DNA from: Girardinichthys multiradiatus
Lineage: Eukaryota > Chordata > Actinopteri > Cyprinodontiformes > Goodeidae
NCBI RefSeq assembly: GCF_021462225.1
Contig: NC_061804.1
Location: 41,479,975 to 41,543,974, forward strand
Reading direction: 5' to 3'
Length of the DNA: 64,000 nucleotides
Position numbers and translations under genes: made by a program. Under the pieces are notes generated by a model that saw nothing but the letters and a program-made list of their open reading frames with translations, was not told where the DNA came from and did no database searches. Positions within the stretch are counted from its first letter, which is position 1. Every line of letters starts with the position of its first letter. Positions 21,750-34,075 of the stretch are shown in pieces.

Positions 21750-24450
21750 ATAGGTTTATTTATATAGTGTCAATCCACCATAGAAATTGTACTTAAAGTC
21801 AGTTCTATCCAATCATACAGACAGTTTCAAAGTCAATTCAATTTCAATTCTGTTTTATTTATATAGCGCCAATTCACAACACATGTTGTCTCAAGGCACT
21901 TCACAAAAGTCAGGTACATACATTCCAATTAGTCCTAACCATTGAACAGTGCAGTCAGAGTTAGTTATTTATTCAAATGGGATAAAACGTTTTCTGTCTA
22001 AGGAAACCCAGCAGATTGCATCCAGTCAGTGACTTGCAGCATTCCCTCCTCCCGGATGAGCATGTAGAACAGTGGACAGTCACTGGCGTTGACTTTGCAG
22101 CAATCCCTCATACTGAGCATACATGTAGCGACAGTGGAGAGGAAAAACTCCCTTTTAACAGGAAGAAACCTCCAGCAGAACCAGGCTCAGTGTGAGCGGC
22201 CATCTGCCACGACCGACTGGGGATTTGAGAGAACAGAGCAGAGACACAAAGAGAACAAAGAAGCACTGATCCAGGAGTCCTTTCTATGGAAAGGAAAAGT
22301 AAATGTTAATGGATGTAGCTCCTTTAGTTGTTTCACCTAGAAAGAAAGAACAGATAAACTCTGAGCCAGTTTTCAAGGTTAGAGTCGGAAAGAGAGCACA
22401 TAAAGTTAGTCACAGTAGAAGCTCAGTCAATCGCCATGTCTAGGAGAGAGAAAGGGTTAAACACTGTAAGACAGGGCCATGTGGATCATCGGTAGAGGGT
22501 GAGCATTAAGTTGTTGCCAGCAGAAGCTCGGACGATGCCTCCAGCAGCCTAAGCCTATAGTAGCATAACTACACAGAAAGTTTCAGTTCAAATTATTTAG
22601 TTAAACCGTGCTTATTTACAACAATGTCGTTTCAAGGCACCCCACAAAGGGTCCCACTGCTGGCCATTGTTAAACTAAAAACCACAAGGATTGGGATACC
22701 TCCCTCTGTCAGACTGATTATAACCATTGGAAAAGAGAAGGGGTCATACAGGTAGCAGAAATGGAGGGTGTGTTTGCACCTCAACCATAACTGAGCCGGT
22801 TTAGGCTAAACCTGACTCCCCTTACTCCAACCAACAGGGAGGGAAGAAGACGGAGGTAAAAAAAATAAGGAAGATAGCTCAGGATAAACTAAGCCACTCT
22901 AACTATAAGCTTTATCAAAAGGAAAGTTTTAAGCCTAGCCTTAAAAGAAGACAGGGTGTCTGCCTCATGGACGAAAACTGGGAGCTGGTTCCACAGGAGA
23001 GGACCCTGATAACTAAAGGAATAACTACTTCTATAGACTCTAGGAACCACCAGTAAACCTGCAGTTTGAGAACGAAGTGCTCTGTTAGGAACATATGGAA
23101 CAATCAAATATCTGATGTATGATGGAGCTAAATCATTAAGGGCTTTATATGTGAGGAGGAGAATTTTTAATTCTATTCTGGATTTAACAGGGAGCCAATG
23201 AAGGGAAGCTAAAATAGGAGAAATATGATCTCTCTTTTTAATTTTCATCCGAACTCTTGCGGCAGCATTTTGAATCAGCTGAAGGCTTTTAACTGCATTT
23301 TGTGGACATCCTGATAGTAAAGAATTACAATAGTCCAGCCTTGAAGTAACAAATGCATGGACTAGTTTTTCAGCGTCACTCCTGGATAGGATATTTCTAA
23401 TTTTGGCAATGTTCCGGAGGTGAAAGAAGGAAATCCTAGAAACCTGTTTAAAATGGGATTTAAATGACATGTCCTGGTCAAAAATAACACCAAGGTTTTT
23501 TACTTTATTACCAGAGGTCAATTTAATGCCATCCAGGTTAAGTGATTGACTAAGCAATTTCTTTTTTAAAGACTCCAGTCCAAAGATGACAACTTCTGTC
23601 TTGTCTGAATTAAGAAACAGAAAAGTTAAAGTCATCCAAGTTTTTATATCTTCAAGACATGCTTGTAGTCTATCTAACTGGTTGGGTTCATCAGGATTTA
23701 TGGATAAGTAAAGCTGAGTATCATCAGCGTAACAGTGAAAATGTATCCCATGCTGCCTGATAATTTTACCTATTGGAAGCATATAGGGAAGAGAATTGGC
23801 CCAAGTACTGAACCCTGTGGTACTCCACAATTAACCCTGGATTTTAAAGATGATTTATCATTTACATGAAGAAACTGGAATATTTCTGATAACTCAGGGA
23901 GCTCCACAGGATCACAACAGTCCAAACACAAATCAGGTTGTGCAGTTATTTCCAATGTTGTCTCACTTGCTGAGGATGAAGTAATCATCTTCGGGAGTAT
24001 GTCAAAGATTTTCTTTTTAATAGAATCAATTTTATTTAAGAAGAATCCCATAAAGTCATGACTGCTAAGAGCTAAGGGAATGGATGTCTCAACAGAGCTA
24101 TGACTCTGTGTAAGTTTAGCAACTGTACTAAAGAGAAACCTAGGATTATTCTTGTTCTCTTCTATCAATGACGAGAAATAAGCTGTTCTACCTTGGTGAA
24201 GTGTCTTTTTATACAACAGTAGGCTATTTTTCCAGATTAAGTAGGAATCCTCTAGTTGTGTATAGCGCCATTTTCTCTCCAATTTTCTAATATTGTGCTT
24301 TAAAGTACGCAGATCTAAATTAAACCAAGGAGCTAGCCTCCTATGAATAATTACCTCCTTTTTCAAGGGGGCTGCATTGTCTAATGCATCACACAATGAT
24401 GATGTAACACTATAAACAAGAGTCTCAATTGGTGAAGGGGCAGAAACTGG
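21750..24450 (-). mobile_element. L2-type (Maui-like) LINE, internally deleted and frameshifted
   Basis: Reading down the minus strand from about 24450: pre-RT linker (KWRYTQLEDSYLIWKN; SSLIEENKNNPRFLFSTV), an abrupt jump at about 23870 from ELSEIFQF to HVNDKSSLKS, then RT motif VPQGSVLGPILF, a frameshift near 23780, and HCYADDTQLYLS, which holds the catalytic ADD. The C-terminal region with RVYRSSYSFSYQGPLLWNQL follows, with a stop at about 22889. About 1 kb of 3'UTR follows and ends in the AATTTATATAGCGCC-type tail near 21840. A further short copy of the tail lies at 21750-21800. The first half of the RT (fingers and palm motifs before GVPQG) is absent. The 5' end is fused to a gypsy relic. 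Confidence 0.85.
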
Positions 24451-26040
24451 CATGACAAAGATGCACTTCTCCCTGTTCAAGGTGAGGTGGTGGCGAGCAA
24501 GAGCCTCAAGCACTCTGGAAAGGAGGTCATCATGCAGGGCAGGCGTCGCTCCATGCACTACGATATCATCCAGGTAGACCACCACACCATCAACACCTGC
24601 AAAGATGGTGTTCATGATTTTCTGGAAATAGCTTGGGGTGGAGCTGAGGCCAAAGGGCATACAGGTGTATCGAAAAAGCCCCACATGTGTGGTTACAAAG
24701 GCAGTGAGGTTGCAGCTGTTGGGGTGTAGGGGAACCTGTAGGTAGCCTTGGCAAAGGGCGAGCTTAGAGAAGACCATGGAGCCATGGAACCTTGTACAAA
24801 GTTCCTCCACCGTGGGCAGATGATATTTATCTGGTATTACCACTTTGTTCACCTGTCTCTTCAACAGAGGGGCGCAGGCCACCCAATTTATTCTTCACCA
24901 GCACCAGGTTGGAGATCCAGGGTAAAGCGTCAACACCCTTCATGACAGTGTCCAGAAGCTTGAGCAGCTCAGCTGTCATGTCATCTCGTAGAGCGAGGGG
25001 CAGCCGACGCAAAGGTTGAAGAACGGAGGACACAGCTTGGTCGATAAATGGCTGGTGAATAAAGGCAGTGACACCTCCCAGCCCAGTGAACAATGATGGC
25101 CAGTAGTCCAGCCAGGGCATGCTTACCATCAATATGGTGGAGCCTGTGTTGGAGAAGCCTAGGGCATAGCAGAAGTCAACCCCCAGGAGATCAGCACCAT
25201 GTCAGAAGGTGGGAGGGTTCTGGTACCATAGCAGACAGAGAAGGTGACAGTGCCCACCATGCTGATATTAGCGTGTCCATAATTATACAGTGTCTCTCCT
25301 TCCGCCACAATTGGTTGGTGGGGAAACAGCTTCAGGACTGTGGATTCATTGAGCAAAGACCTGGAGGCAGCGGTATCTATCAGCAGTGGCAGGCATACAC
25401 CATTCAACTCCACCATACACCATTTAAACAGCTTGGTGTCGAAGCCAACGGAGTGAATGGTGGTCGGGCTTGAGGAGCAGAGAGAACAGCAGCAGGAGGT
25501 TTTGGGAGCAGGCACAGAACGGCACACTGTGGAGAAGTGGTTTACCACAGCATTGGCACCTCTGGACTGGGCAAGCTGGCACGGGTGTGGTGCGGGATAT
25601 GATGGCGCGCCTTGACATCCTGCCACGTGTACCTCAGGCACCTTGAGGGTAAAAGGGAAGCTGAGTCACTGGAGCTAAAATCTGTGCAGACGCAGAGGAA
25701 TATAATGGGGCTGACTCTGGGGCTGATAGCTGAGATGTTAGCAGAGCAGCCAACTTAAACTGGAAGGCCATGTTTACCACCTTCAACAGCTGCAGATCGT
25801 CTGGCGACAAGCAGTTTTTCCCGCAGTCTGGGAATATCTGCATGTTCTGTCAGCTGGTCTCTAATCATTTTCTCTTCCAAAACGCCAAATTTACAGAGAC
25901 TAGCCAAACACCGGAGGTCAGTTATGTAACAGTGGATTGACTCACCCGGTCGCTGGTGCCGCTGGTGCCGCTGGCGCCGTTGGCGCTGCAGGCCAAAGAC
26001 TATCCGGCGCACTATGATGCTCTGAGATGCTCTTGTCATA
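24450..26040 (-). mobile_element. Ty3/gypsy retrotransposon relic (gag, protease, RT part)
   Basis: On the minus strand, from right to left: a gag fragment (GESIHCYITDLRCLASLCKF, about 26039-25760), then a protease-like region with LLIDTAASRSLL (about 25380; the usual DTGAS has become DTAAS), then RT starting near 25100. The RT has HLPTVEELCTRFHGS, QGYLQVPLHP, MPFGLSSTPSYFQKIM and the catalytic YLDD (about 24580). Coding is spread over at least four frames with internal stops. RNase H and integrase are absent because the element ends at about 24450, where L2 LINE sequence begins. It is not functional. Confidence 0.85.
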
Positions 26041-26049
26041 ATCTGCCTA

Positions 26050-26542
26050 TGTTAGGGGTTTTGCGTTTGAGTTCTATCGGCTTTCTCTGCACTGCCATGT
26101 TCTTCAGTTGTTATTAAGTTCATTCATTGTGTTTAGATTACTTTCCTGAGTTTCTATGTTAAAATCTTTAGTTTCTATTTCCTTTTGTTTTTTTTCCCCG
26201 TTTATGTTTAGGTAATTTAATTGTTTACCTATTTCTGTTCACTTGGATGTTTCTGTTACCTCTCTGGACTCCCACTCATTAGTGTTAATTAGCCTCCCTC
26301 CTGCAGTTACCTGCAGTCTCTCTCTCCCACCAGCTGCTCCTGATTTTCCCCTGATTAGCTTCCATCGTTCATTGGTCCATTCTCCATCCTACTTCATTAT
26401 TTATACTTTCCGGTTTCATTATTCCCCACAGGTTCCTCCTGGCTTCTACCTACTTAACTTGTCTGTATGTTTTCCACCTTGTTATTATTATATTAAATAA
26501 AGTTTAGAAACTCACTGTGCTGTTTCCTAGCATTTGTCTGCA
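26050..26542 (+). mobile_element. Probable LTR (TG...CA, about 493 bp)
   Basis: Bounded by TGTTAGGGG at 26050 and TTTGTCTGCA at 26542. It carries pyrimidine-rich internal sequence and a poly-A signal AATAAA at about 26496, and is followed by a TGTTGGTCAG tract that could be a primer-binding site. It reads plus while the adjacent gag relic reads minus, so it may not be that element's own LTR. No clear target duplication. Confidence 0.45.
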
Positions 26543-27624
26543 TGTTGGTCAGAAAGCCAGGCTGAAGTCAAGTTAGAAATGGCAGGATCTTTCTGGAGGA
26601 GCTTGTAGATGTTGGAGTGCAACTACTCTGCAGAAATCTACATCAGGAGAAGATGATCAGACTGCGATTAGATGAATGAATATATTTTTGAACGTCATAG
26701 TTTTTCACCACAGTCAATAATGTATTACAATAATATTTTCAGTTCTTATTTTGTTTGTATGACCTAAATGATGCAGAAAATTCTTCAGGCATCTGTATTT
26801 CGGGCTGTCAAGAATTTTATTGTTGCACTAAAACTGTTACTGTATAGCAGAGGTGCCCATGATATCAATCACTAACATTCAGTGGAGTGATGTTGTCCTC
26901 CTTAGAAGAGTGGTTCATGTCCTTACCTGTCACTCAGGAGGCCGTGGTTTGATCCCCAACAGATATTGCGCTGAAGTTGTGTTTTACTTTATTATCATCA
27001 GACACAAATAGCTTAGGTTCAGTTGCATTTAATCATGAGCCCCTTGGACATTTATGAGTAGCTTTGCTTTCTGAAAAACTGGGCAACTAATAAAAGAAGA
27101 ATGTCATAGAACTGTAGTTATTAGTCAAATCAATAATTTAATCTGTATCACATTGTGAGACGTCAAGCATTATCTATTCATACATTTCTAGGTTTCCAGG
27201 CTTAATTGGCTGCATACATGACAGTTACATTCACTGCTCCTTCACTAAATAGAGATTATGTTTTATTTGTTTTATGTTTATATTATGTTGCAGTTTTTAC
27301 ATTGATTCTGTCACCAATTTCACCTGACCTTTTCTGTTTTATTTCAGTTTAGAGTCAGTTCACAAGACGTCACAAGTTATTTTACAGAACACAATATGTC
27401 CAGATACGATCAGTCAAGGTAAAAAGAAAATGCCACCTCAATCAGTTATGGGGTTTTAGAAATTATGAGACATTTACCAGGTTTTTAAATCAGTTCAATC
27501 CAAACTCAAATATAGAAAACCCGCAATCGCACTCCCAACATTTATTAAAGAAGTATTAAGCAAAAATGGAAAATGTGGTTGAAAACAAAGTACATACAAA
27601 AAGCCTAGCTGAATACAAAATATC
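26543..27624. other. Intergenic, no gene seen
   Basis: AT-rich. A stretch at about 26900-26960 (AGTGGTTCATGTCCTTACCT to GGTTTGATCCC) resembles tRNA-like A and B boxes and could be a tRNA-derived SINE head, but no full cloverleaf is apparent. Confidence 0.35.
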
Positions 27625-27836
27625 TGCCTCAGTTGTTGTGTCCTTGGGTAAGACACTTCACCCGCCTTGCCTGCTGATGGTGGTCAGAGGGCTCGGTGGC
27701 GCCGATTGTATGACAGCGTCACCTCTGTCAGTGTGTGAATGTGTGTATGAATGGGTAGATGACTGATTGTAGTGTAAAGCGCTTTGGGATCTTCGGACTT
27801 CATAAAGCGCAATGCAAGTACAGGCCATTTACCATA
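27625..27836 (+). mobile_element. Teleost SINE-like repeat
   Basis: Contains the widespread fish phrases GTGTCCTTGGGTAAGACACT, GTGTGAATGTGTGTATGAATG, GTAAAGCGCTTTGGG and AAAGCGCAATGCAAGTACAG followed by GCCATTTACCA. Order and orientation fit a plus-strand non-autonomous retroelement. It has no coding content. Confidence 0.7.
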
Positions 27837-27905
27837 AACATTTAGGATCATTATGATTTCTTTTTAGCCTAGCCGTAGTGCTGTAGTGTTTAACGTTTTT
27901 TTAAA

Positions 27906-28124
27906 GCTGGGGTCTTCAACTCCAGTCCTCAAAGGCTACTGTCCTGGAGCTTTTAGATGCATCCCTACTCCGACACAGCTCAATCAAGTTGTTGAATTAA
28001 CTCTTCAGCAGTTTGGCAAAGGCCTGGCAATGAGCCATTAGTTTGATTTAGGTATATTGGAGCAGGGATGCATCTAAAAGCTGCAGGACAGAAGCTCTGG
28101 AGGATTGGAGTTGGGGAACCCTGT
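27906..28124. mobile_element. hAT-type MITE, nearly full length
   Basis: Inverted ends: CTGGGGTCTTCAACTCCAGT at the left and the mirrored ATTGGAGTTGGGGAACCCTG at the right. A second inverted layer inside reads CTTTTAGATGCATCCCTACT against GAGCAGGGATGCATCTAAAA. The whole can fold into a long stem. It is the same family as the fragment at 10009-10175. Assignment to hAT follows the resemblance of the ends to known teleost hAT MITEs. Confidence 0.75.
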
Positions 28125-31100
28125 CCTGAAGTAACCCCAAACCCTAAACTGCTCTGTACTTTTGCCAAGCCCATTTGAAAACAAAGGTTTTTGTTGTGTG
28201 GCCTGAGCATTTGAGGACAAACTACTTAGTCATGTATCTACTGTTTTTGTCACCAAGACTTGATCCTTCTTCTTCTTCCACCTCAGTGATATTGGCAAAA
28301 TAACAAATAAATTTGTTCTTCTAGACAAGGTTGTAGTAATTATTTGGAACCAGCAACTTGAATTATTCATGCTGTGGTGATAGTCCTGACTACAGTTAAA
28401 AGAAGATTATATATTTCTCAAATGTAAGCTTCTCGGCAATGGCTCCATATAAAATATATAATAAAAATAAGATTCTTCTGCTCACACTTAAAACATAAAA
28501 CTCCATCTTCTTTCCCAACAGAGCACTTTGCTCTCGAAGCTTGTTGATCGTTCCTAGAATTTCCAAAAGTAGAATGGGATGCAGAAGATTCAGTAAGTCT
28601 TTTATGGGCACCAACCACATACTGTACTTGTACTTAAGTCTGCTGCTCCACCCTTAAATGCATTTTCCCAACAATTGTGGCAGTTAAGGAGAAATAAACA
28701 GGCTTTCCAATGGTATGGAAGGATTGTTACTAGGATAAAATAATCTGCTAGACTCAAATATCCTTATATTTTGGCTGAAGTATAGTTAATCTTACTGACC
28801 ACACATGCTTGAGTTTTGTTGGTTTTCACCAGTCAGAAGAAAGACCTAATCCTACTGCAAACAAACAAAGCCCGGTGACTGACCTTGGACCTTAATCACG
28901 AGATCCCTCAAATCTTGGACCTTAATCACGTTGCTTCTTTCTTCCTGTGTCTTTAAAGGCCCAGTTATACTGGGTTCTTGACAGTGTTCAATGCAGTCCA
29001 AAATGAACAACAAATACGTTTACTGTATTTCCCTAAGCCCAGTCACAAATGCTTCTTAAAACAATGAATATGATGAGGTAAGTAAATCTGAACTCATAGC
29101 TGGGGAACAGAAACATAATTACTACATTGTTGGGGCACAAAAGGAGCGATCATAATTATTTCCCATTCACGTTGATTGCCTTTCTTCTAGCCCACCTTTC
29201 CAGACCCTATCCTCCTGTAGCCTCAGTGGCAGATGGGACATGAAGAGGGAGCTGGGAGGAATAAGGGAATGGGAACAGGTGGGGGTGAAAACCTAAAATG
29301 AAAGGCCACAGGGGTCAGCAGGGCAGTAGGAAGGGGGATGAAACTTACATGTAGATTTATTGAGGAGAAGAAAGATGAATCGATATCCCCCCTTTCATCG
29401 TGTCTCTAAAACCATCCATTTTTCACCATATGTCCGTATAAATAGTGTAAGATGGGGGAGAAATAGTATCTTATGGCTGAGCCAATTTGGTTTTTACTTT
29501 ATTTAGGTTAGAGAAAAGGTGGTCTTTAATACTTGGTCTGTTAACGTGGCCAAAGACTGTATTTTATGATAATATGAAGCAGGCCATATAACTTCAGCAT
29601 ATAAAGGCATTTAAGTATGTCCAATTCAGGTTTATTTTCAAAGAACGAAGAAATGTTCATTTTCATCTGAACAGAGGATGAGGGGTTGAATAGAGCAGAA
29701 TACAGTTTTATAGACAGTCACGGTGAATAAGGCCCTTTCAGAAAGGCTTTAGCCTCAGGTTTAAGGGCTCCATAAAGAGCTGAAGGTAAAAGACCTGCTC
29801 ACAATGTGAATACAGCTGCCTTTTCAGGCCCCCAGCCCCCTGCCCAGACACAATAATGCAGCCTCCTGCCCCTGAGCCACAGAAGAAACCCCACAGCAGA
29901 TTGTTGAACTTCTGCTGGAGACCTCCCTTGTCCACCCCTCCCTCCCCTGCTGCAGCACGCCAACCCAACCCTGACATCTGTTTAACTAACGGAGGCAGAA
30001 GGGGCTGCAGACAAACAATGCAGTTAGATTTAACTATCCCTCTTCCTTTTCTTTGTGTGTGTTTGTGTGTGTGTGTTGTGGGGGGGTGTAGTGGATTCAA
30101 TTAATCCTCAAATGTTTAGCTCTGTTTTCATGACTCCGACAAAAGATGGAACATTTTCTGTCAATTTTATGAGGAGACACAAAGTTATAGGAAACATTCT
30201 AAAACAAATCTAAATGCTGAGCTAAAATCTAGGGATTCATTTACCTGAATTTTACCTGTTTGCAGACAGTATAGACCCAGGTTTTGTTTTTCATGTTTTA
30301 TTCATTAATTCACTCATTCATTATTATGCATCTAATTCTCTGAACAAGCTGTTTAGAAAACAAGGTTACACTCAGAAAGATTGGAAGAAGCATGCATGCT
30401 TCGGCTAAAGTGTACTGCAGTGGAGAACAATCCCTCAAAACATCAGTGTAAGAACTGATTTAAAAGAACAGTTCAAAATGCTGGGTTTTGTTAAAATGTT
30501 ATGAGCCATTAATGTCTTACCCAATAAAACTCCTGCTCTCTCCATTTGGTAAAAATACTTGAAGGAGACAACTAATCTGAGAGGGGCAGAAAATGGACTC
30601 CACCGTCTCAAAAACACATTTGCATTTGTTACTTTATGAACTTTGAATTTCAACATTGAATTCCACAGGAGCTGATGATTATTTACAAAGGAAAGTTGAC
30701 TAGAGGAAGTGTGACACTTGTGAACTTCCTGTGTGAAACATGTAACGGGATCGTATTATAGAAAGTGTTTCAGGTTAGAGTAACTGTCTGAGAGAAGATT
30801 AAAGTGATTTCAAAAGCAAAAACATAATAGTTTTAGTGGACATTATTTTATAGATTTTAGACATTGCTTCACCTCTCTATCAGACATTTAGTCTAATCAG
30901 GAAAGCTTTACATATTCCATTCTTTGACAACAGAAGATCATTGGTGGCACACCACCTCCTGCTTCTTTTTTGCATGTAAACAATCATTAGCTTCTTTCTG
31001 TGTGAATACCCACCCAAAGAAAACACAACAATGGTCTGAAGGTTCATAAAACATGGCATTCGTAAGAACCGCTATGAGATTTTGAGTTTGGAAGTGTTTT

Positions 31101-32435
31101 AACTGGATACAAGTCCACTTTGGTCTTGGTCTCTCTTGGACTAGCCATAAGCTTCAGCCTCCAGGATCAACTAATATGGATTCCTACTAAATGAAAACAA
31201 CAAGAGAGCCATCTCCTGCAGGTCAGAGATAAGCTGCTTATAACCTTTAAACAAAACCGAAGTTTAAGAGTTTAAGAATCTGAATTTAAGAGGATTTTAC
31301 AGGAATATGAACGAAGATGCATCAACCTCACATACAGAGGTGACCCAAAGCAAATACAAACCAAGCCTCTGCTTTAGGTCCCCAAACCATCAGGGACCTC
31401 CCATAAATGCTTGAATTTTAACACATTTGTTTTATGTTTCTTTATTGAGAATACTATTAAATTTAAACGGATTTAATTCATTTAAAAAAATTTATTTGAG
31501 ATTTAAAGAATTTGGCAAGTTTACTTTGTAAAAGTACAACCTTCATAGCTTGATTGTTAACATAGTTACAATTTGATGCTGTGAGTTTAATCTTTTCTTT
31601 AGGTTTGAGCTTCTTTTATTCACAAACCCATCTCAACAAATAATAACCAATTATCTTTGAGTGCTTTTAAGCTCAGCCAATTAAACTTGGCTCCCTCTCC
31701 CAAATTCAACCAAATCTGTATTGAAACACTGTTAGTGGTGCTGATGTTCCTAACAGCTTGAAGGGCCTCAAATCAAATACTGCTTAAGGCCCCATGCAAC
31801 CTTCAGCCAGCTCTGGTCACACAATCATGAAGGTTATCCTAATTTATTTTTTCCAGAATGTGCTGCATAAGTAAAACTATAGTTATGAAACTAAAACAGA
31901 ACTCATATGGATCATATGGTCTGCATTTTGAATAAATAAAAAATAGTCTTCTACTTTAATTTCAGTGCTGAGCTGACACACCAGTCATGCTTCCTTGTGT
32001 AAAATATTCCATAAAATTGGAGTCTGTCAGCACAAGTTAAAACAAGATCATTTTGCTACATGAATCTTTACAGCTTCAGCATGCCACTTTCTGCTGGAGG
32101 TGAGCAAATGAAAACTGAAAGAAGAACTAAATGGCTCAGTGTGCTACAAGCAAAGGATCTATGGACTGAGTTATCACGCCACAAAAGTTTTTTTTTGCGT
32201 GTAAATTCAGTTGTGCAACAGGGAAAGCATTTTGTGGTTCAGGTTTCATGTCAGCAAAACTGATCTGCAGCTCCCCCTACTGGTATATGTATGACATTGT
32301 AAAACTGCCTGGAGGTCTGTGCATGAAGGAAACGTCTCTATCAGTGACGTGCAGTCAGGGGAGGCAGGTGACGCAGTGCCTCTCCTCTGGACTCTGCCTA
32401 AACCTTAAAAAATGTGAATTATTGTCAATAAAAGA
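28125..32435. other. Gene-poor 4.3 kb interval
   Basis: No multi-exon gene is apparent. A 74-codon minus ORF (28396-28620) and a pair of ORFs at 29738-30104 have no domain I recognise. 29800-30000 is G+C rich against the local background but shows only a single-exon, low-complexity ORF. Worn repeat phrases (GGGCCTCAAATC, CAGCCAGCTCTGG) occur at 31750-31820. Confidence 0.35.
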
Positions 32436-34075
32436 GTGTGCTGCTGATTATACTTCAAATATTCATGTCATAAAGTCTGTTACATATAAATATTGAGAGA
32501 AAGATACAAAGATGCCTCAATAATTTTGATCATATAATTGAAAAAACTAAGAGAAAATTAAACCTATGGTTTCTGCGTGATTTATCTTTAAGAGGAAGAA
32601 TTCTGCTCTCAAAGGCTGAAGGATTATCAAGGTTAACTTATGCTGCCCAATCATTGGATCTAGACCCTTATATAAGCAAAACTGTAGATAGAGCCCTTTT
32701 AGATTTTGTTTGGAAGAATCGTACTCATTTTCTAAAGAAGACTGTTTTGATGAATGATTACTCTAAAGGAGGACTCAGCTTTGTTGATTTCACAACAATA
32801 AATGACAATTTTAAAATAAACTGGATAACACATTATTTAAAATGTCGAACCTCTTTATGGAATGTAATTCCTCACCATGTATTCTCCATGGTAGGAAGTC
32901 TTGATTTTTTTTTACTTTGTAATTACAATAATAATAAAATTGCTGACCATGGCATGGTCTCTAAATTGTAACAAAAACTTTTGCCCACATAAATGCTTCA
33001 TATGGAATAATAATTCATTCTATATATAAACAAGTCAATTTTATTTCAAAACTGGATCGGTAATAATATTATTACAGTAAGCCAACTGTTGAACCAGGAT
33101 GAGCTTCAGCACTATTACGCTGAGTTTTGGAATTTCTGTCCCTCCAAAGGAATTTTCTGTCGTTTTCGATGCCATCCCCTCGGCTATAATATCTCTTCTC
33201 AGAGGTGTAGTAGGTAGCTGTACTCGACCTTCTCTTTCCCCGGTTACTGACACAAACATCAGAAAGGTTTGCTTTTTGTCATCATCATCTTCCAAACAGA
33301 AGAACAGGACAATTCGGAACCTTTTTCTCCAGGAGGTCACTTGCTCTCCATCTTTTCACTCCTGCTGGTCCAGTTTTCTTAAGAACATTTATTGGAGTAC
33401 AATTTGGCTGTTACAGCACAAGTTTTTATTTGACCAATAAGGTTAAGGAAATTTCATTGAAAATGCTGTACAGATTTTATCCAACCAGCCACTACCTTCA
33501 AATACTTAAAAGTGATATTAATGTTAATTGCACTGTCTGATGTTCAAAGAGAAACAATAGTTCATTTATTTTGGTTTTGCCTATATACGAAGCGTTTCTG
33601 GAGTCATTTTTCTCTGAAGGTTGTTATAGATAATATCTACCCTCACTTTCATTATGTTGGGAAAACGTGTTGTTTGGTTACAGTGATTATGACAACGAGC
33701 TACAATCTCAGTTTTTTATAACTAACTTGCTTCTTATCATTTAAAAATTTATCATACATTGACCCCAGTTTTCCAATCACAAGCCAAACTTCACTGAGTT
33801 AATTCTGTATGTAAAACATTATCTCTTTTCAATAGAAAACAGTACAAATAGGAAAGCATTTAAAACCAGTCATCTCTGTAAAAAGTTTAATTTATTCCCA
33901 TAAACCTAATGTACCTTATTTTAATTTTGTTATTAACCCCTGGCATTTGTGAGCAATTGTATACTGAAGTTGTATTATTATGTTGTCGTTTTTGTTTATT
34001 ATCTTTCGATTTCAGCTTGATGTATGCTGTGTTCTGTTCTGTTCTACTAAACCTCAATAAAGGTTGAAAAAAAGA
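32436..34075 (+). mobile_element. L1/Tx1-type LINE, 5'-truncated 3' portion
   Basis: The plus strand encodes, with several frame changes, the region downstream of RT in L1/Tx1 elements: LNLWFLRDLSLRGRILLSKA, AEGLSRLTYAAQSLDL, FVWKNRTHFLKK, YSKGGLSFVDF, INWITHYL, FWNFCPSKGIF, then DVQRETIVHLFWFC. The ORF is broken near 32970, 33150 and 33440. The 3' end has CTCAATAAAGGTTGAAAAAA at about 34050-34072, a plausible poly-A tail. The RT catalytic core is missing, so it is a dead 5'-truncated copy. Confidence 0.8.

Noticed and set aside
25093..25473. 126-codon plus-strand ORF
   Set aside because: Antisense to gypsy protease/RT sequence; no domain of its own.
26895..26960. Possible tRNA gene
   Set aside because: B-box-like GGTTTGATCCC is present but acceptor and anticodon arms do not pair; at best a worn SINE head.
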